From Bordetella ansorpii (lineage in GTDB: Bacteria > Pseudomonadota > Gammaproteobacteria > Burkholderiales > Burkholderiaceae_B): a stretch of DNA of 64,000 nucleotides. The notes below the pieces were generated by a model that searched no databases, was not told where the DNA came from, and was given only the letters and a program-made list of their open reading frames with translations. The position numbers and the translations under genes were made by a program. Within the stretch, counting starts at the first letter, position 1. Each line of letters starts with the position of its first letter. This document shows, in pieces, positions 47,924 to 59,424 of the stretch. Location: assembly GCF_900078705.1 (NCBI RefSeq), contig NZ_FKIF01000006.1, positions 496,001 to 560,000 of the forward strand. Reading direction: 5' to 3'.

Positions 47924-48621
47924 GCGCCTTTACCCGCGATTTTCAGCCGTTCACTCCAATAGTGACCCACTGCAGTCAGGACAAAGGAACATATCCAGTA
48001 GAAGGCAGAAGCAAGTGCGAAGGCCTCGAAGGTACGATAGGTTTCGTTTTCAATCTGACGCGATGCGTAGGTGACTTCTGCCAGGCCCACAGTCATCGCC
48101 AGGCTGGTTGACTTGAATAAACTGAGCGATTGATTCACAAGAGGTGGAAAGGCTGCCCGCAGTGCCTGCGGGATCAATACGATGCGCATCGACTGCAGAT
48201 AGGTCATGCCGAGCGCGCGCGCGGCTTCCAATTGGGTATGCGGCAATGACCGCAGGCCACTGCGCAGATCTTCTGACATGTATGCGGCGCTGTTCAGGGA
48301 CAGGGCGATCCAGACAAGAACGAACTCGCTGTTGTGAGCATTGATCCATGCCTGCCAGGAATCTGGCAATAGTTGCGGCACACCGAAATACCAAAGAAAG
48401 ACCTGGACCAGCTGCGGCACATTGCGGTGATAAGCAACGAAGGCTTGGGTAAACGCCTCGAACAACCTGACACCGGACTCTCGCAGGGCAAGCAACATGA
48501 GCGCGATGACAAATCCCGCAATCCAGGACGCAGCGAAGAGCCCAAGCGCCATCGCCGCGCCGGCCGCTAGCCAAGTCACATATTTGGCCTGGAGCACGAC
48601 TCCAAAATTAAGCAATTCCAT
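47920..48621 (-). CDS. Amino acid ABC transporter, permease subunit (GltJ-like)
   Basis: 233-aa partner permease with EAARALGMTYLQSMRIVLIP and YHRNVPQLVQVFLWYFGVPQ, typical of glutamate/aspartate importers. 44 bp after the receptor gene. Confidence 0.93.
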   Translation of the reverse strand: MELLNFGVVLQAKYVTWLAAGAAMALGLFAASWIAGFVIALMLLALRESGVRLFEAFTQAFVAYHRNVPQLVQVFLWYFGVPQLLPDSWQAWINAHNSEFVLVWIALSLNSAAYMSEDLRSGLRSLPHTQLEAARALGMTYLQSMRIVLIPQALRAAFPPLVNQSLSLFKSTSLAMTVGLAEVTYASRQIENETYRTFEAFALASAFYWICSFVLTAVGHYWSERLKIAGKGA

Positions 48622-48665
48622 AATGTCCGCGGTGAATGTCGACGGTAAAGCGTTGCGCGGATCGA

Positions 48666-49502
48666 TCAGAAAGCAGACAAGGGAGTCAACTTCTTCTCGC
48701 GGGGAATCTGGAACTTCGTGTCAGGGCCGTACCACTTGTCCCACATCGCATCGAGCTCGCCGCTGCTTTCCATCTCGTACAGCGCCTTGTTCACGGCGTC
48801 ACGCAGCTCAGGTTCGTCTTTCTTCATCCCCAGTCCAGTCGGCTCAAAAAACAATGCCTCGTCCAGGAACCTAAAGCGGCCACCACCTTCCTGGATAAAG
48901 CGCACGCCTGCCGCTTGTCCGATGGCCTGACCTTGAACCCTGCCCTGGACCAGCGCCAGGAAGGCGGTGGGGCTGTCCTGATAGGTCACGACTTCGGCAG
49001 ATGGAATGCGGGCACGTGTGAATGTCTCGGGTGTGCTGCCTTTGTTGGCGCTGATCTTCTTGCCAGCCAGGTCTGCAAACGTTTTGATGCCCGATGCTTT
49101 CGAAACAATGATCTTGATGGGCAACTGGTAATGAATGTCGGAGAAAGCGATTTGCTCGGCTCGTTCTTTCGTGTAGCCCATCGCAGCAGCTACAACATCA
49201 ACGCGTCCCAAGGTCAGCTCGGGGATGCGGGCCTCGACGGCAACGGGCTTGTGTTCGAGGGTGACGCCAAATCGCTTGGCCAACGCATTACAAAGGTCAA
49301 TGTCGAAGCCCATGTATTGACGAGTGCGGGGATCTTGAAAGGCCAGGGGCTCGGTACCGGACAGCGTTGCGCAGATCAGGCGACCTCGGCTCTTGATTTC
49401 TTCCAGGCGGTTGGCGTTTGCCGTGGTCGCAACCGCACAGAGCGCGATCAGCAGGCAGCGGCCAAGTGTCTGGGTGGTAAAGCGTTTGAATGTCTTGAAC
49501 AT
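48666..49502 (-). CDS. Amino-acid-binding periplasmic protein (SBP family 3)
   Basis: 278 aa. Signal peptide to about residue 30 (ATTANA-N). The ligand-binding pattern GRLICATLSGTEPLAFQDPRTRQYMGFDIDLCNALAKRFG, ELTLGRVDVVAAAMGYTKERAEQIAFSD is the glutamate/aspartate (GltI) type. It gives the importer its specificity, probably an acidic amino acid or analogue. Confidence 0.92.
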   Translation of the reverse strand: MFKTFKRFTTQTLGRCLLIALCAVATTANANRLEEIKSRGRLICATLSGTEPLAFQDPRTRQYMGFDIDLCNALAKRFGVTLEHKPVAVEARIPELTLGRVDVVAAAMGYTKERAEQIAFSDIHYQLPIKIIVSKASGIKTFADLAGKKISANKGSTPETFTRARIPSAEVVTYQDSPTAFLALVQGRVQGQAIGQAAGVRFIQEGGGRFRFLDEALFFEPTGLGMKKDEPELRDAVNKALYEMESSGELDAMWDKWYGPDTKFQIPREKKLTPLSAF

Positions 49503-49609
49503 ATTGACTCCTTTTTTTTAATTGGACAGCCGTCACGGGCGGCTCCTATCACCGGAGCCTTGTGCGTGCTCGGCTTAGCCCGTTGTCCGTGAACGATCTC
49601 GGCTGAAAT

Positions 49610-50587
49610 TCAATCGAATTGTTTTCCGCCCTGCTGATCGGCTTGCGGTCGTTCGTTAACTATCGAGTGAACGGCATGCTTTGCACGTTCGTCTACGAAG
49701 AGCTGGAACACGTCCGGGCGCGCGTAATGGCCAACGACATCAAGGTCATATTTGCCGCGAATAATGTTGTCGAGATCGATCTCAGCCACCATCACGGCCG
49801 CGCCCTCAAAATTGGGACCTGCCAAGAAATTCCCGAACGGATCGACAATGCAACTTCCACCAGCCGTAAGCGGTTCTGAAGAACCGGTGTCTGCAGCGCT
49901 GACGTAGTCTTGGGGGTAATCCGCAGCCGTGGCGTATTGGTTGGCGCTGAACACGAAGCAGCGCCCTTCTATGGCGATGTGCTGCATCGAGGATGGCCAT
50001 GTGGTGGCGCTGGCAAGCGTAGGCGCGCAGTACAGCTCGACGCCCTTGGAATACATGGTCGTGCGCAGTAGCGGCATGTAGTTTTCCCAACAGATCACCG
50101 CGCCGAGCTTGCCGATATCTGTTGCATAGACGGGAAGCGTCGAGCCATCACCAAAGCCCCAGACGGTGCGTTCGCTTCCAGTGGGCATAAGCTTTCGATG
50201 TTTACCCAGGAAGCTTCCCTTGTCATCGAAGAAAACGACCGTGCAATAAAGCGTGCCGCCAGAACGCTCAATCACGCCAGTGACGAGATAGATGCCCAAG
50301 TCTTTCGCAAGGACGGCGAGTTCGTCGATGTAGGGGCCTGGCACGTCGATCGCATTGCGGTGATAACGCAGAAACTCGTCGCGCCCCTGCATACTTCTGC
50401 CGCCGACATAGGCCCCAAAAGTGCTGCCCTTGGGGTAAGTGCCCAGCATCGCTTCGGGAAAAACGACTAACGAGGCGCCTTGGTCACGTGCTTGGGTGGC
50501 CGCCTCTTTCATGCGAAGCAGAGTTCGCTCGTTGTCAAAGGCGACGGCCGCCGACTGCACAACTGCAGCCTTGAATTTTCTATTCAT
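49610..50587 (-). CDS. Nitrilase-superfamily carbon-nitrogen hydrolase
   Basis: 325 aa. Catalytic triad E45 (FPEAMLGTYPKG), K132 (HRKLMPTGSER) and C166 (VICWENYMPLLR). The TYPKG and CWENYMP wording is that of true nitrilases (branch 1) such as aliphatic or aryl nitrilases. It converts a nitrile to an acid and ammonia. It lies between a Bug receptor and the ABC receptor gene, so the imported substrate may carry a nitrile (for example a cyano-acid); inference. Confidence 0.9.
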   Translation of the reverse strand: MNRKFKAAVVQSAAVAFDNERTLLRMKEAATQARDQGASLVVFPEAMLGTYPKGSTFGAYVGGRSMQGRDEFLRYHRNAIDVPGPYIDELAVLAKDLGIYLVTGVIERSGGTLYCTVVFFDDKGSFLGKHRKLMPTGSERTVWGFGDGSTLPVYATDIGKLGAVICWENYMPLLRTTMYSKGVELYCAPTLASATTWPSSMQHIAIEGRCFVFSANQYATAADYPQDYVSAADTGSSEPLTAGGSCIVDPFGNFLAGPNFEGAAVMVAEIDLDNIIRGKYDLDVVGHYARPDVFQLFVDERAKHAVHSIVNERPQADQQGGKQFD

Positions 50588-50662
50588 GGTATTTGTACGG
50601 AAATTAGGTGAATGAGGCCATCGACTAAGCCTCAGTCAGTGCGCGTCGCAGCGCATCGCGGG

Positions 50663-51619
50663 TCATTCGAGTTTGATATTGCCCTTCCGGACAGTCTCTG
50701 CCCACTTGGAAGCTTCCTTCTGCAGAAAGGCCGAAAACTCGGCGGGCGTGTTGCCCACGGGCTGCGCACCCATTTCGGCAAATCGCTTCTTCATTTCTTC
50801 TTCTTGGAGCGATTCAACCACCGCCTTATGCAGTCGACTGACGACCGGCTCCGGTGTGCCCGCCGGCAGGAGCAGCCCAGCCCATTCGTACGCTTCAAAG
50901 CCCGGCAGCGACGTCTGTGAAATAGATGGAGCATCGGGCAACAACGGCGAGCGTTCCGGCGCCGATATGGCCAGCGCGCGCAACTTGCCTGAGGCGATCA
51001 GCGGATAACACGCCGCCACATTGCTGAACATAAAGTCGACCTGCCCACCCATCGTGTCGGCGATCGCTGGACTTCCGCTCTTATAAGGCACATGCAACAT
51101 GTCCAGGCCCAAGCCTTGGCGATATAGTTCGGCGGCCATGCGCTGCACGGTACCGCTACCGCCAGACGCAAACGTCAACTTGCCTGGTTGAGCGCGGGCG
51201 CGTTTGATCAGATCCGCCTGATCTTTAATCGGAGAGTTGCTGCTGACGATAATGACGTTGGGCATCAACGTAACCAGCGATAGCGGCTGAAAATCCTTGT
51301 CTGAGAAAGGGAGGTTCTTTATCAGCGCTGGATTGATCGAGGAAGGCGTTGCGTCGTACAGCAGGGTGTAGCCGTCGGCTTGCGCCCTGGCCACAGCTGA
51401 TTTGCCGATGACGCCACTTGCGCCAGGCCGATTCTCGACAATCACAGTGGTACCTAGATTGCTTCCCATACGCACCGCCAACTGACGGGCCACCACATCG
51501 GCAGCCCCGCCAGGGGCGTATGGCACCACCATTGTGATGGGACGTTCGGGAAAGGCGGCTTGCGCGGGACCCGCCAACAAAGAGCAGGTGAGCACAGCGA
51601 TCTTCAAGATGGTTTTCAT
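50663..51619 (-). CDS. Bug/TctC-type periplasmic solute receptor
   Basis: 318 aa from the ATG at 51619. Signal peptide MKTILKIAVLTCSLLAGPAQA. ITMVVPYAPGGAADVVARQLA, VIVENRPGASGVIGKSAVA, FASGGSGTVQRMAAELYRQG, HVPYKSGSPAIADTMGGQVDFMFSN are family segments. It is 29 bp after the dioxygenase gene, so it belongs to the same transcript. Confidence 0.93.
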   Translation of the reverse strand: MKTILKIAVLTCSLLAGPAQAAFPERPITMVVPYAPGGAADVVARQLAVRMGSNLGTTVIVENRPGASGVIGKSAVARAQADGYTLLYDATPSSINPALIKNLPFSDKDFQPLSLVTLMPNVIIVSSNSPIKDQADLIKRARAQPGKLTFASGGSGTVQRMAAELYRQGLGLDMLHVPYKSGSPAIADTMGGQVDFMFSNVAACYPLIASGKLRALAISAPERSPLLPDAPSISQTSLPGFEAYEWAGLLLPAGTPEPVVSRLHKAVVESLQEEEMKKRFAEMGAQPVGNTPAEFSAFLQKEASKWAETVRKGNIKLE

Positions 51620-51648
51620 GGCGTGTTCGACAGAGAGGTGTTGATCGA

Positions 51649-52707
51649 TCAATGCGCCATTTCTGGCAGGCCGTGCTCAAGTGGCGGACGGGGCGGAAGG
51701 CCAAACGCTTCGGGCGTAGGAACACCCATGCGCGCCGTGCCAGGGCCGAAGCGCTCGGCAAACTCAGGGGCAAGCGGACGCTTATCCGTACGCAGCCACA
51801 ACCGCAACAAGTGGCGCTTCTTGTCCTCGTCTTCGTAGTCTTCAAAGGCTGTGCGCGAATGCACCGTGACATGGTTGTTCAATAACTGCATGTCGCCCGG
51901 CTCCATCTCCATCTCGAAGCACAATTCATTGCTGCCCGCGAGTTCGTCAAACAGATTCATCGCTTCAATCTGCTCGGGCGTCGCGGGGACACCACTTTTC
52001 TCGAATGCCGGCTCAATCGCATTTCGCAGGTAGCGGCAACTAAGCTTGCCATTGCACAAACTAAACACTGGGATGCGATGATCGGATAGCGGCGTACGAC
52101 CGGGAAGATGCTCACCCTTCAGGTCATAAAAAAATCCGGCATACAGCGGCTCGAGCAATTCCGGCTTGCGTTTGAGTATCTCGTTATGAATCGAGGTGGT
52201 GCTCGTAATGCGGCTTAAGCCGCCCGAACGCGCCACACGCAGACACAACAGACCGACTACATCGCAGTTGTCTGAATGGAAGTTGAGCTTAGCGCTGGTG
52301 TTGTAGCCACGTGTCTTGTGCCCATACTTCACGCCCTCGTCCTTCACGTGGCCAAGCAAATGAGCACGCGAATTCTGCGTAACCGGCTGCCCTAAATGCC
52401 GCCCAATGCCCCAATAAATCCGCGATGCGTCGTCCTTGGAATAGTTGAGAACAGGTAGGCCACGCAGCACGGCCATGCCGATGCCATCTTCGACTTGCGC
52501 AGCTACCTTGTTGAGCATCGCCAACGTTTTGTCGAGTGGAAAGTCGTCCTTGGTGATGTCGGTGATCGGCATGTGCTTCACTTTCTCCAGCGCCGCATTG
52601 AGTTCGGCAATCTGGTCTGCAGTGAAGCGGTAGATCCAACTATGGTCCCTATTGACTTGGACTGCAGTCCAAGCGCTGGCATCTTCGATAGGTTTGCGTT
52701 CGGTCAC
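51649..52707 (-). CDS. TauD/TfdA-family Fe(II)/2-oxoglutarate dioxygenase
   Basis: 352 aa read from a GTG at 52707 with GGGAG upstream; a longer frame to 52776 would start in the AT-rich promoter region. The iron ligands are H144-x-D146 (NFHSDNCDVV) and a distal His in NNHVTVHSR (H283 likely); the 2-oxoglutarate-binding Arg lies in RHLLRLWLR. Members hydroxylate or cleave unactivated carbons of amino acids, sulfonates and aryloxyacids. It is the first gene of the run, divergent from a LysR gene, and a likely first catabolic step. Confidence 0.9.
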   Translation of the reverse strand: MTERKPIEDASAWTAVQVNRDHSWIYRFTADQIAELNAALEKVKHMPITDITKDDFPLDKTLAMLNKVAAQVEDGIGMAVLRGLPVLNYSKDDASRIYWGIGRHLGQPVTQNSRAHLLGHVKDEGVKYGHKTRGYNTSAKLNFHSDNCDVVGLLCLRVARSGGLSRITSTTSIHNEILKRKPELLEPLYAGFFYDLKGEHLPGRTPLSDHRIPVFSLCNGKLSCRYLRNAIEPAFEKSGVPATPEQIEAMNLFDELAGSNELCFEMEMEPGDMQLLNNHVTVHSRTAFEDYEDEDKKRHLLRLWLRTDKRPLAPEFAERFGPGTARMGVPTPEAFGLPPRPPLEHGLPEMAH

Positions 52708-52750
52708 TTGAGATCTCCCTGAAGCCGTAAAAAGTCGCGTAAGAGCTGCT

Positions 52751-52803
52751 ACCAAAACGGATGGTAAGATCGCCAAAACATAATAAAAAGCGATATTTAT
52801 CGA
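52751..52803. promoter_or_regulatory. Divergent regulatory region with two dyads
   Basis: The 148-bp AT-rich gap between the dioxygenase and LysR starts has TACCA-N7-TGGTA (52751-52767) and CGATA-TT-TATCG (52792-52803). These are candidate LysR sites for the catabolic run. Confidence 0.45.
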
Positions 52804-52855
52804 TTAAAAAACATCTCTAAATGGAATATACGGGTTTACCTAATCAGGACTTACC

Positions 52856-53767
52856 ATGACCTTCAAGCAACTCGAAGCGTTCTTCTGGGTCGTTCAGCTG
52901 GGTGGCTTCGCGCACGCTGCGAACAAGTTGGCCACGACCCAATCTGCCGTGTCCAAGCGGGTGCAGGAGCTCGAGGACGTTGTCGCAACGCAGTTATTTG
53001 ACCGCTCGCAAAGAAGCGCCCGCCTGACCGAGAAAGGGGAAGAGATGTTCCTGATCGCCAAGCGGTTCCTGCGCCAGCGAGACGAGGCGCTTGAACAGTT
53101 CGAACGCCCGGAAGTCGTTGAGCGCCGACTGCGGATCGGCATGACCGAATTGCCCGCCATGACTTGGCTACCGAGGTTGGTTAATGCGGTGCAGAATCGC
53201 TACCCCAAAGCGCATTTCGAGCCCGATGTCGACGACAGTTTCCGGCTACGTGAGAAGCTGCTGAGCGAACGGCTGGACCTTATCGTCGTGCCCGACCTTT
53301 TCGAGGACACGCGCCTGCTGAAGACCCGCATCGGTACGGTGCAAAACGCCTGGATGTGCAAGCCGGGGCTTCTAGACGGAAATGCAAAGCTCCGAGTTCA
53401 CGACATTGCTGAGCAGCGCCTGCTTACTCAGGCGAATTTATCCGCCACAGGTATTCTTTACGACGAGTGGTTTAAAGCAGCAGGGTTGGCGCCTGTTGAA
53501 CGAATCACTAGCAATAACTTGGTTGCCATCATCGGCATGACGGTGTCAGGTCTTGGCGTAAGCCATCTACCAAAGCGCTGCCTGCGGCCCATGATTCGCG
53601 CTGGTCTGCTTCAGGTGTTGCATGTGACACCGAACGTACCCGACGTGTCCTATGTTGCCGTTCAGCGTGCAGATCGGACCAGTACTTTAGTGACCGACGT
53701 CGTCCGGATGGCCAGAGAGTGCTGCGCATTCGATCGGCCATTCCAGGCAGCTTCCGAACGGCCATGA
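52856..53767 (+). CDS. LysR family transcriptional regulator
   Basis: 303 aa. The helix-turn-helix is VQLGGFAHAANKLATTQSAVSKRVQELEDV. Divergent from the ten-gene catabolic run and its probable activator. It ends 169 bp before groES, so it marks the right edge of the lower-GC segment. Confidence 0.92.
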   Translation: MTFKQLEAFFWVVQLGGFAHAANKLATTQSAVSKRVQELEDVVATQLFDRSQRSARLTEKGEEMFLIAKRFLRQRDEALEQFERPEVVERRLRIGMTELPAMTWLPRLVNAVQNRYPKAHFEPDVDDSFRLREKLLSERLDLIVVPDLFEDTRLLKTRIGTVQNAWMCKPGLLDGNAKLRVHDIAEQRLLTQANLSATGILYDEWFKAAGLAPVERITSNNLVAIIGMTVSGLGVSHLPKRCLRPMIRAGLLQVLHVTPNVPDVSYVAVQRADRTSTLVTDVVRMARECCAFDRPFQAASERP

Positions 53768-53810
53768 GGTAATTTGCCTTGCCCCCGCCCATCAGAAATG
53801 TAACAACCCC

Positions 53811-53839
53811 CTTGAACCTGGCAGAACCACCCCTATAAT
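53811..53839 (+). promoter_or_regulatory. groESL promoter (overlapping sigma-70 and sigma-32-like elements)
   Basis: TTGAAC (53812-53817), 16 bases, TATAAT (53834-53839) fits sigma-70. CTTGAA with CCCCTATAAT resembles a heat-shock sigma-32 promoter in the same place. The CIRCE begins at the last -10 base. Confidence 0.7.
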
Positions 53840-53865
53840 TAGCACTCGTCACAGGCGAGTGCTAA
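53839..53865. promoter_or_regulatory. CIRCE element (HrcA operator)
   Basis: TTAGCACTC-N9-GAGTGCTAA, an exact match to the consensus, 71 bp upstream of groES. It predicts HrcA repression at low temperature. Confidence 0.97.
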
Positions 53866-53936
53866 CAGCCGCCGGCCGTTCAGCCCCCTGTGCCTCCGTT
53901 ACCAACTGGCCTTTTCTCTACTAACAGGAGTTCCTC

Positions 53937-54224
53937 ATGGCCCTGCGTCCCCTGCACGATCGCGTGATCGTCAAACGCCTGGACAACGAGCGCAAGACCG
54001 CCTCGGGCATCGTTATCCCTGACAGCGCGGCTGAGAAGCCCGATCAAGGTGAAGTCGTGGCCGTCGGCCCCGGCAAGAAGACCGAAGACGGCAAGGTGCT
54101 GCCGGTCGACCTGAAGGCTGGCGACAAGGTGCTGTTCGGCAAGTATGCCGGCCAAAGCGTGAAGGTCGATGGCGAAGAGCTGCTCGTCATCCGCGAGGAC
54201 GAAATCCTCGCCGTCATCCAGTAA
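53937..54224 (+). CDS. groES: Co-chaperonin GroES
   Basis: 95 aa, [17 protein letters not shown] start, mobile-loop segment [21 protein letters not shown] and [17 protein letters not shown]. Heptameric lid of GroEL. Strong AGGAG site. 30 bp before groEL. Confidence 0.99.
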   Translation: MALRPLHDRVIVKRLDNERKTASGIVIPDSAAEKPDQGEVVAVGPGKKTEDGKVLPVDLKAGDKVLFGKYAGQSVKVDGEELLVIREDEILAVIQ

Positions 54225-54227
54225 TAG

Positions 54228-55895
<1,668 letters not shown>

Positions 55896-55943
55896 TCGTC
55901 CTTGTCGCAGGCGCGCCGGCCTGGCCGGCGCGTGCAGTGCCTC

Positions 55944-55983
55944 AAAAACGCCTCGTGGCCATATGCCGCGAGGCGTTTTTCTT
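55944..55983 (+). terminator. Rho-independent terminator of groESL
   Basis: AAAAACGCCTCG ... CGAGGCGTTTTT with a mostly paired central stem and T-run, 49 bp after groEL. A separate GC palindrome (CGCGCCGGCC-T-GGCCGGCGCG) lies at 55912-55932. Confidence 0.92.
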
Positions 55984-56040
55984 TGGCTGCGTAAACGGAG
56001 GGCTACCGCAATGTAGCGATCACCGCAGAGCAGATCAGGT

Positions 56041-57372
56041 TCATGGGGCCTTTTCCATAGCCAGCAACTCCGATCGCCCCAGCGCGCCTCGTTTCTCCGC
56101 GGCCTCAGGAGGACCGAGACCCGAGGCTTCTATTGTCTGGTCCAACCCCCTATATCGCTTGTCGTGCCTGGGGCTGCGCAACGCACACATCCCATCGTTC
56201 CATGCATGGACCATCTGCGTGGCAATCCAGGTCCAACGCGATTCGTTCTTCGCCGCCGCGATGATCTCGTGCCCGACCTCGACGGCGGATTCGCACAGTT
56301 GCTCGACCATCGAGGCATATTCCTTGCTGGAAATTCCCAGGCTGCCGACAAAAAACTGCAGCAGCGATTTGCCTGGGGCCCAAGTCTTGCGCCCGCCCAC
56401 GGCAAGCCCCGGCCCATTGTTCGCGTAACGCGGATAGGCCTGCGTCGTCACGACATCGAACACGGGGCTATAGGCAACATCGCCAAGCGAGGTGTAGTAA
56501 AGCGCGATGTTCTTCGAATGGCAGTCCGCATTGCGCACGACGTAGTTGATCAGCAGTTGCCATCCGAAGTGCACATTCTGGGCACGGCGAAGTTCCGAAG
56601 GCACATAAACTTCGGTCGCGTGCAAGACGCGCTCGGTCGTCGGCAGATATTTCTCATGGGGAGGCAACCCCAACAGGCTGCACCCATCTTCCAATCCGAA
56701 GACAGGATGCCCCTCGGCATCGATGTCGAAGCGGTCAACGACCAGCACCTGGCCATCGTCCGACATCCTCGCCCTTGCCACGGGGACGACATTCAAACGC
56801 TCGAGCACGCGCAGGCTGTAGAACTCATTGAATCCGAGATAGGGCGTCTGCTCGTCGGATCCTTTGATGATGTGCCTGGGTGTCCGCAGCGTGGCCTTGC
56901 CCGGTGGCTCATCCTTTCCCTCCGGGGCAATGAACTTTGGCACCACGCCCGATATCCCGCTTCGGGCGTACTGCCGGACCAGGTCGCCGAACTGCCTGGT
57001 GTTGTGTTCAGTCGTCAACAACTCATCGATGCTGAGCGTATCGAGCTCCACACCAGGCCTGCCCCCCTCCACGGTCACGGCCACGCGTCCGATGCCGGAC
57101 GCTCCGACGATGGCCAACAAGGAAAGATCCGTACCGTCCATGAGCGGGCCGAACGTCTCGCGGATCACGTTCAGCAGATAACCTTCGGGCAGATTCTGAC
57201 GGAAGAAAGGATGCAGGTCGCGTGGCCAGCGCCAGGGCTCATCCTGCACGGGCATAGCCAGGCTGACGAAATCCTCGGCGGCTACGCCTGGCCGGTACTG
57301 GAGCAGGTACTCGTCCGCCTCCCGGTACAGTTGGGCAACCTGGCGGCCCCGCACGTGAACGTCGAGCCTCAT
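56041..57372 (-). CDS. hipA: HipA-family toxin kinase
   Basis: 443-aa Ser/Thr-type kinase. The signature SGISGVVPKF (138-147) corresponds to the HipA P-loop/autophosphorylation segment. K170 (IIKGSD) is the ATP-contact Lys; N281-A-D283-C-H285-S-K287-N288 is the catalytic loop; and FDVV (D306) is the metal site. E. coli HipA phosphorylates GltX and induces persistence; the target here is unknown. It begins 3 bp after hipB. The length matches HipA (440 aa). Confidence 0.92.
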   Translation of the reverse strand: MRLDVHVRGRQVAQLYREADEYLLQYRPGVAAEDFVSLAMPVQDEPWRWPRDLHPFFRQNLPEGYLLNVIRETFGPLMDGTDLSLLAIVGASGIGRVAVTVEGGRPGVELDTLSIDELLTTEHNTRQFGDLVRQYARSGISGVVPKFIAPEGKDEPPGKATLRTPRHIIKGSDEQTPYLGFNEFYSLRVLERLNVVPVARARMSDDGQVLVVDRFDIDAEGHPVFGLEDGCSLLGLPPHEKYLPTTERVLHATEVYVPSELRRAQNVHFGWQLLINYVVRNADCHSKNIALYYTSLGDVAYSPVFDVVTTQAYPRYANNGPGLAVGGRKTWAPGKSLLQFFVGSLGISSKEYASMVEQLCESAVEVGHEIIAAAKNESRWTWIATQMVHAWNDGMCALRSPRHDKRYRGLDQTIEASGLGPPEAAEKRGALGRSELLAMEKAP

Positions 57373-57375
57373 GCG

Positions 57376-57633
57376 CTATTCCTTCGCACGCTGCTCGGCG
57401 AGGATGTCGTGCAGCGTTCTGGTGTGCCCGGCCTTGACCGCCTTGAGGTCATATCCCGCAGCCTCGAGCAGGCGCACGAGCGCCGACACGCTCATGTCAT
57501 CGCGCGCCAGCGTCTCCATGCGAGCTACCGTGGTGCGTGCGACGCCGGCTCGGCTTGCCAAGGCTTCCTGAGACAACTTCGCCGATTTGCGAGCCGTCCT
57601 CAGCATCTCGGCGACTTGAGCAAGGTTCGTCAT
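57376..57633 (-). CDS. hipB: HipB-family antitoxin (XRE)
   Basis: 85 aa with a helix-turn-helix, AKLSQEALASRAGVARTTVARMETLAR. It should neutralise HipA and repress the operon through the repeats upstream. The ribosome-binding site lies inside the first operator. Confidence 0.92.
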   Translation of the reverse strand: MTNLAQVAEMLRTARKSAKLSQEALASRAGVARTTVARMETLARDDMSVSALVRLLEAAGYDLKAVKAGHTRTLHDILAEQRAKE

Positions 57634-57635
57634 TT

Positions 57636-57768
57636 TGTAGCCCTTGGGCTATCAAATAGACTTCATTATAAGCCTTGGTAGCCCACAGGACACAAGGATA
57701 AAAATCTACAGTTGTGAAAAATGTAGCCCGATAGGTACAAAATACCGGAAATCGATTTTTTGTAGCCC
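57636..57768. promoter_or_regulatory. Array of four HipB operator-like repeats
   Basis: TGTAGCCC occurs at 57636, 57722 and 57761, and GGTAGCCC at 57677. Start spacings of 41, 45 and 39 bp place them about four helical turns apart. The first forms a full dyad TAGCCC-TT-GGGCTA directly before the hipB start. The first two flank the -10 box. E. coli hipB likewise binds several operators cooperatively. Confidence 0.75.
57665..57693 (-). promoter_or_regulatory. hipBA promoter
   Basis: On the minus strand a perfect TATAAT -10 (57670-57665) about 32 bp before the ATG. The -35 is poor (GTGTCC at a 17-bp spacer), as in many autoregulated promoters. Confidence 0.6.
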
Positions 57769-57841
57769 TCAGGCATCAAGTTCCTTGGTACAGACCCTTG
57801 GCGGCTGTCAGCGACTGAAGGCCTGCCCTCGTGCCAGTTGC

Positions 57842-59185
<1,344 letters not shown>

Positions 59186-59201
59186 TATCTATTCCTCAAA
59201 C

Positions 59202-59264
59202 TGGTGCGGTTGTAATAAAAAACGCACCATTTTTTACCCTAAATGCTCTTTATTGGGGCATTTA
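59202..59264. promoter_or_regulatory. gdhA upstream region with two inverted repeats
   Basis: TGGTGCG-N14-CGCACCA (59202-59229) and TAAATGC-N11-GCATTTA (59240-59264), just 5' of gdhA. The first contains NtrC-like half-sites (GGTGC/GCACC), but in outward order. Function is inferred only. Confidence 0.45.
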
Positions 59265-59424
59265 ATGCGTGATGATGGTGCAATTTCCCAAAAGAACCGT
59301 GGCTGGGTGGCGGGCGGATCTTCAGGAAAACGCGCCAAAGCCTTACATTTCCTCGCCATTCGCGGCTTGGGCATCCGGCACGGTTTTCTACAATGGAGAC
59401 GTCGCCACGCCCTCAGGACGAAGC

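Noticed and set aside
55912-55932. GC palindrome after groEL as a second terminator
   Set aside because: The loop is a single base and no T-run follows; the T-rich hairpin at 55944 is the convincing terminator.
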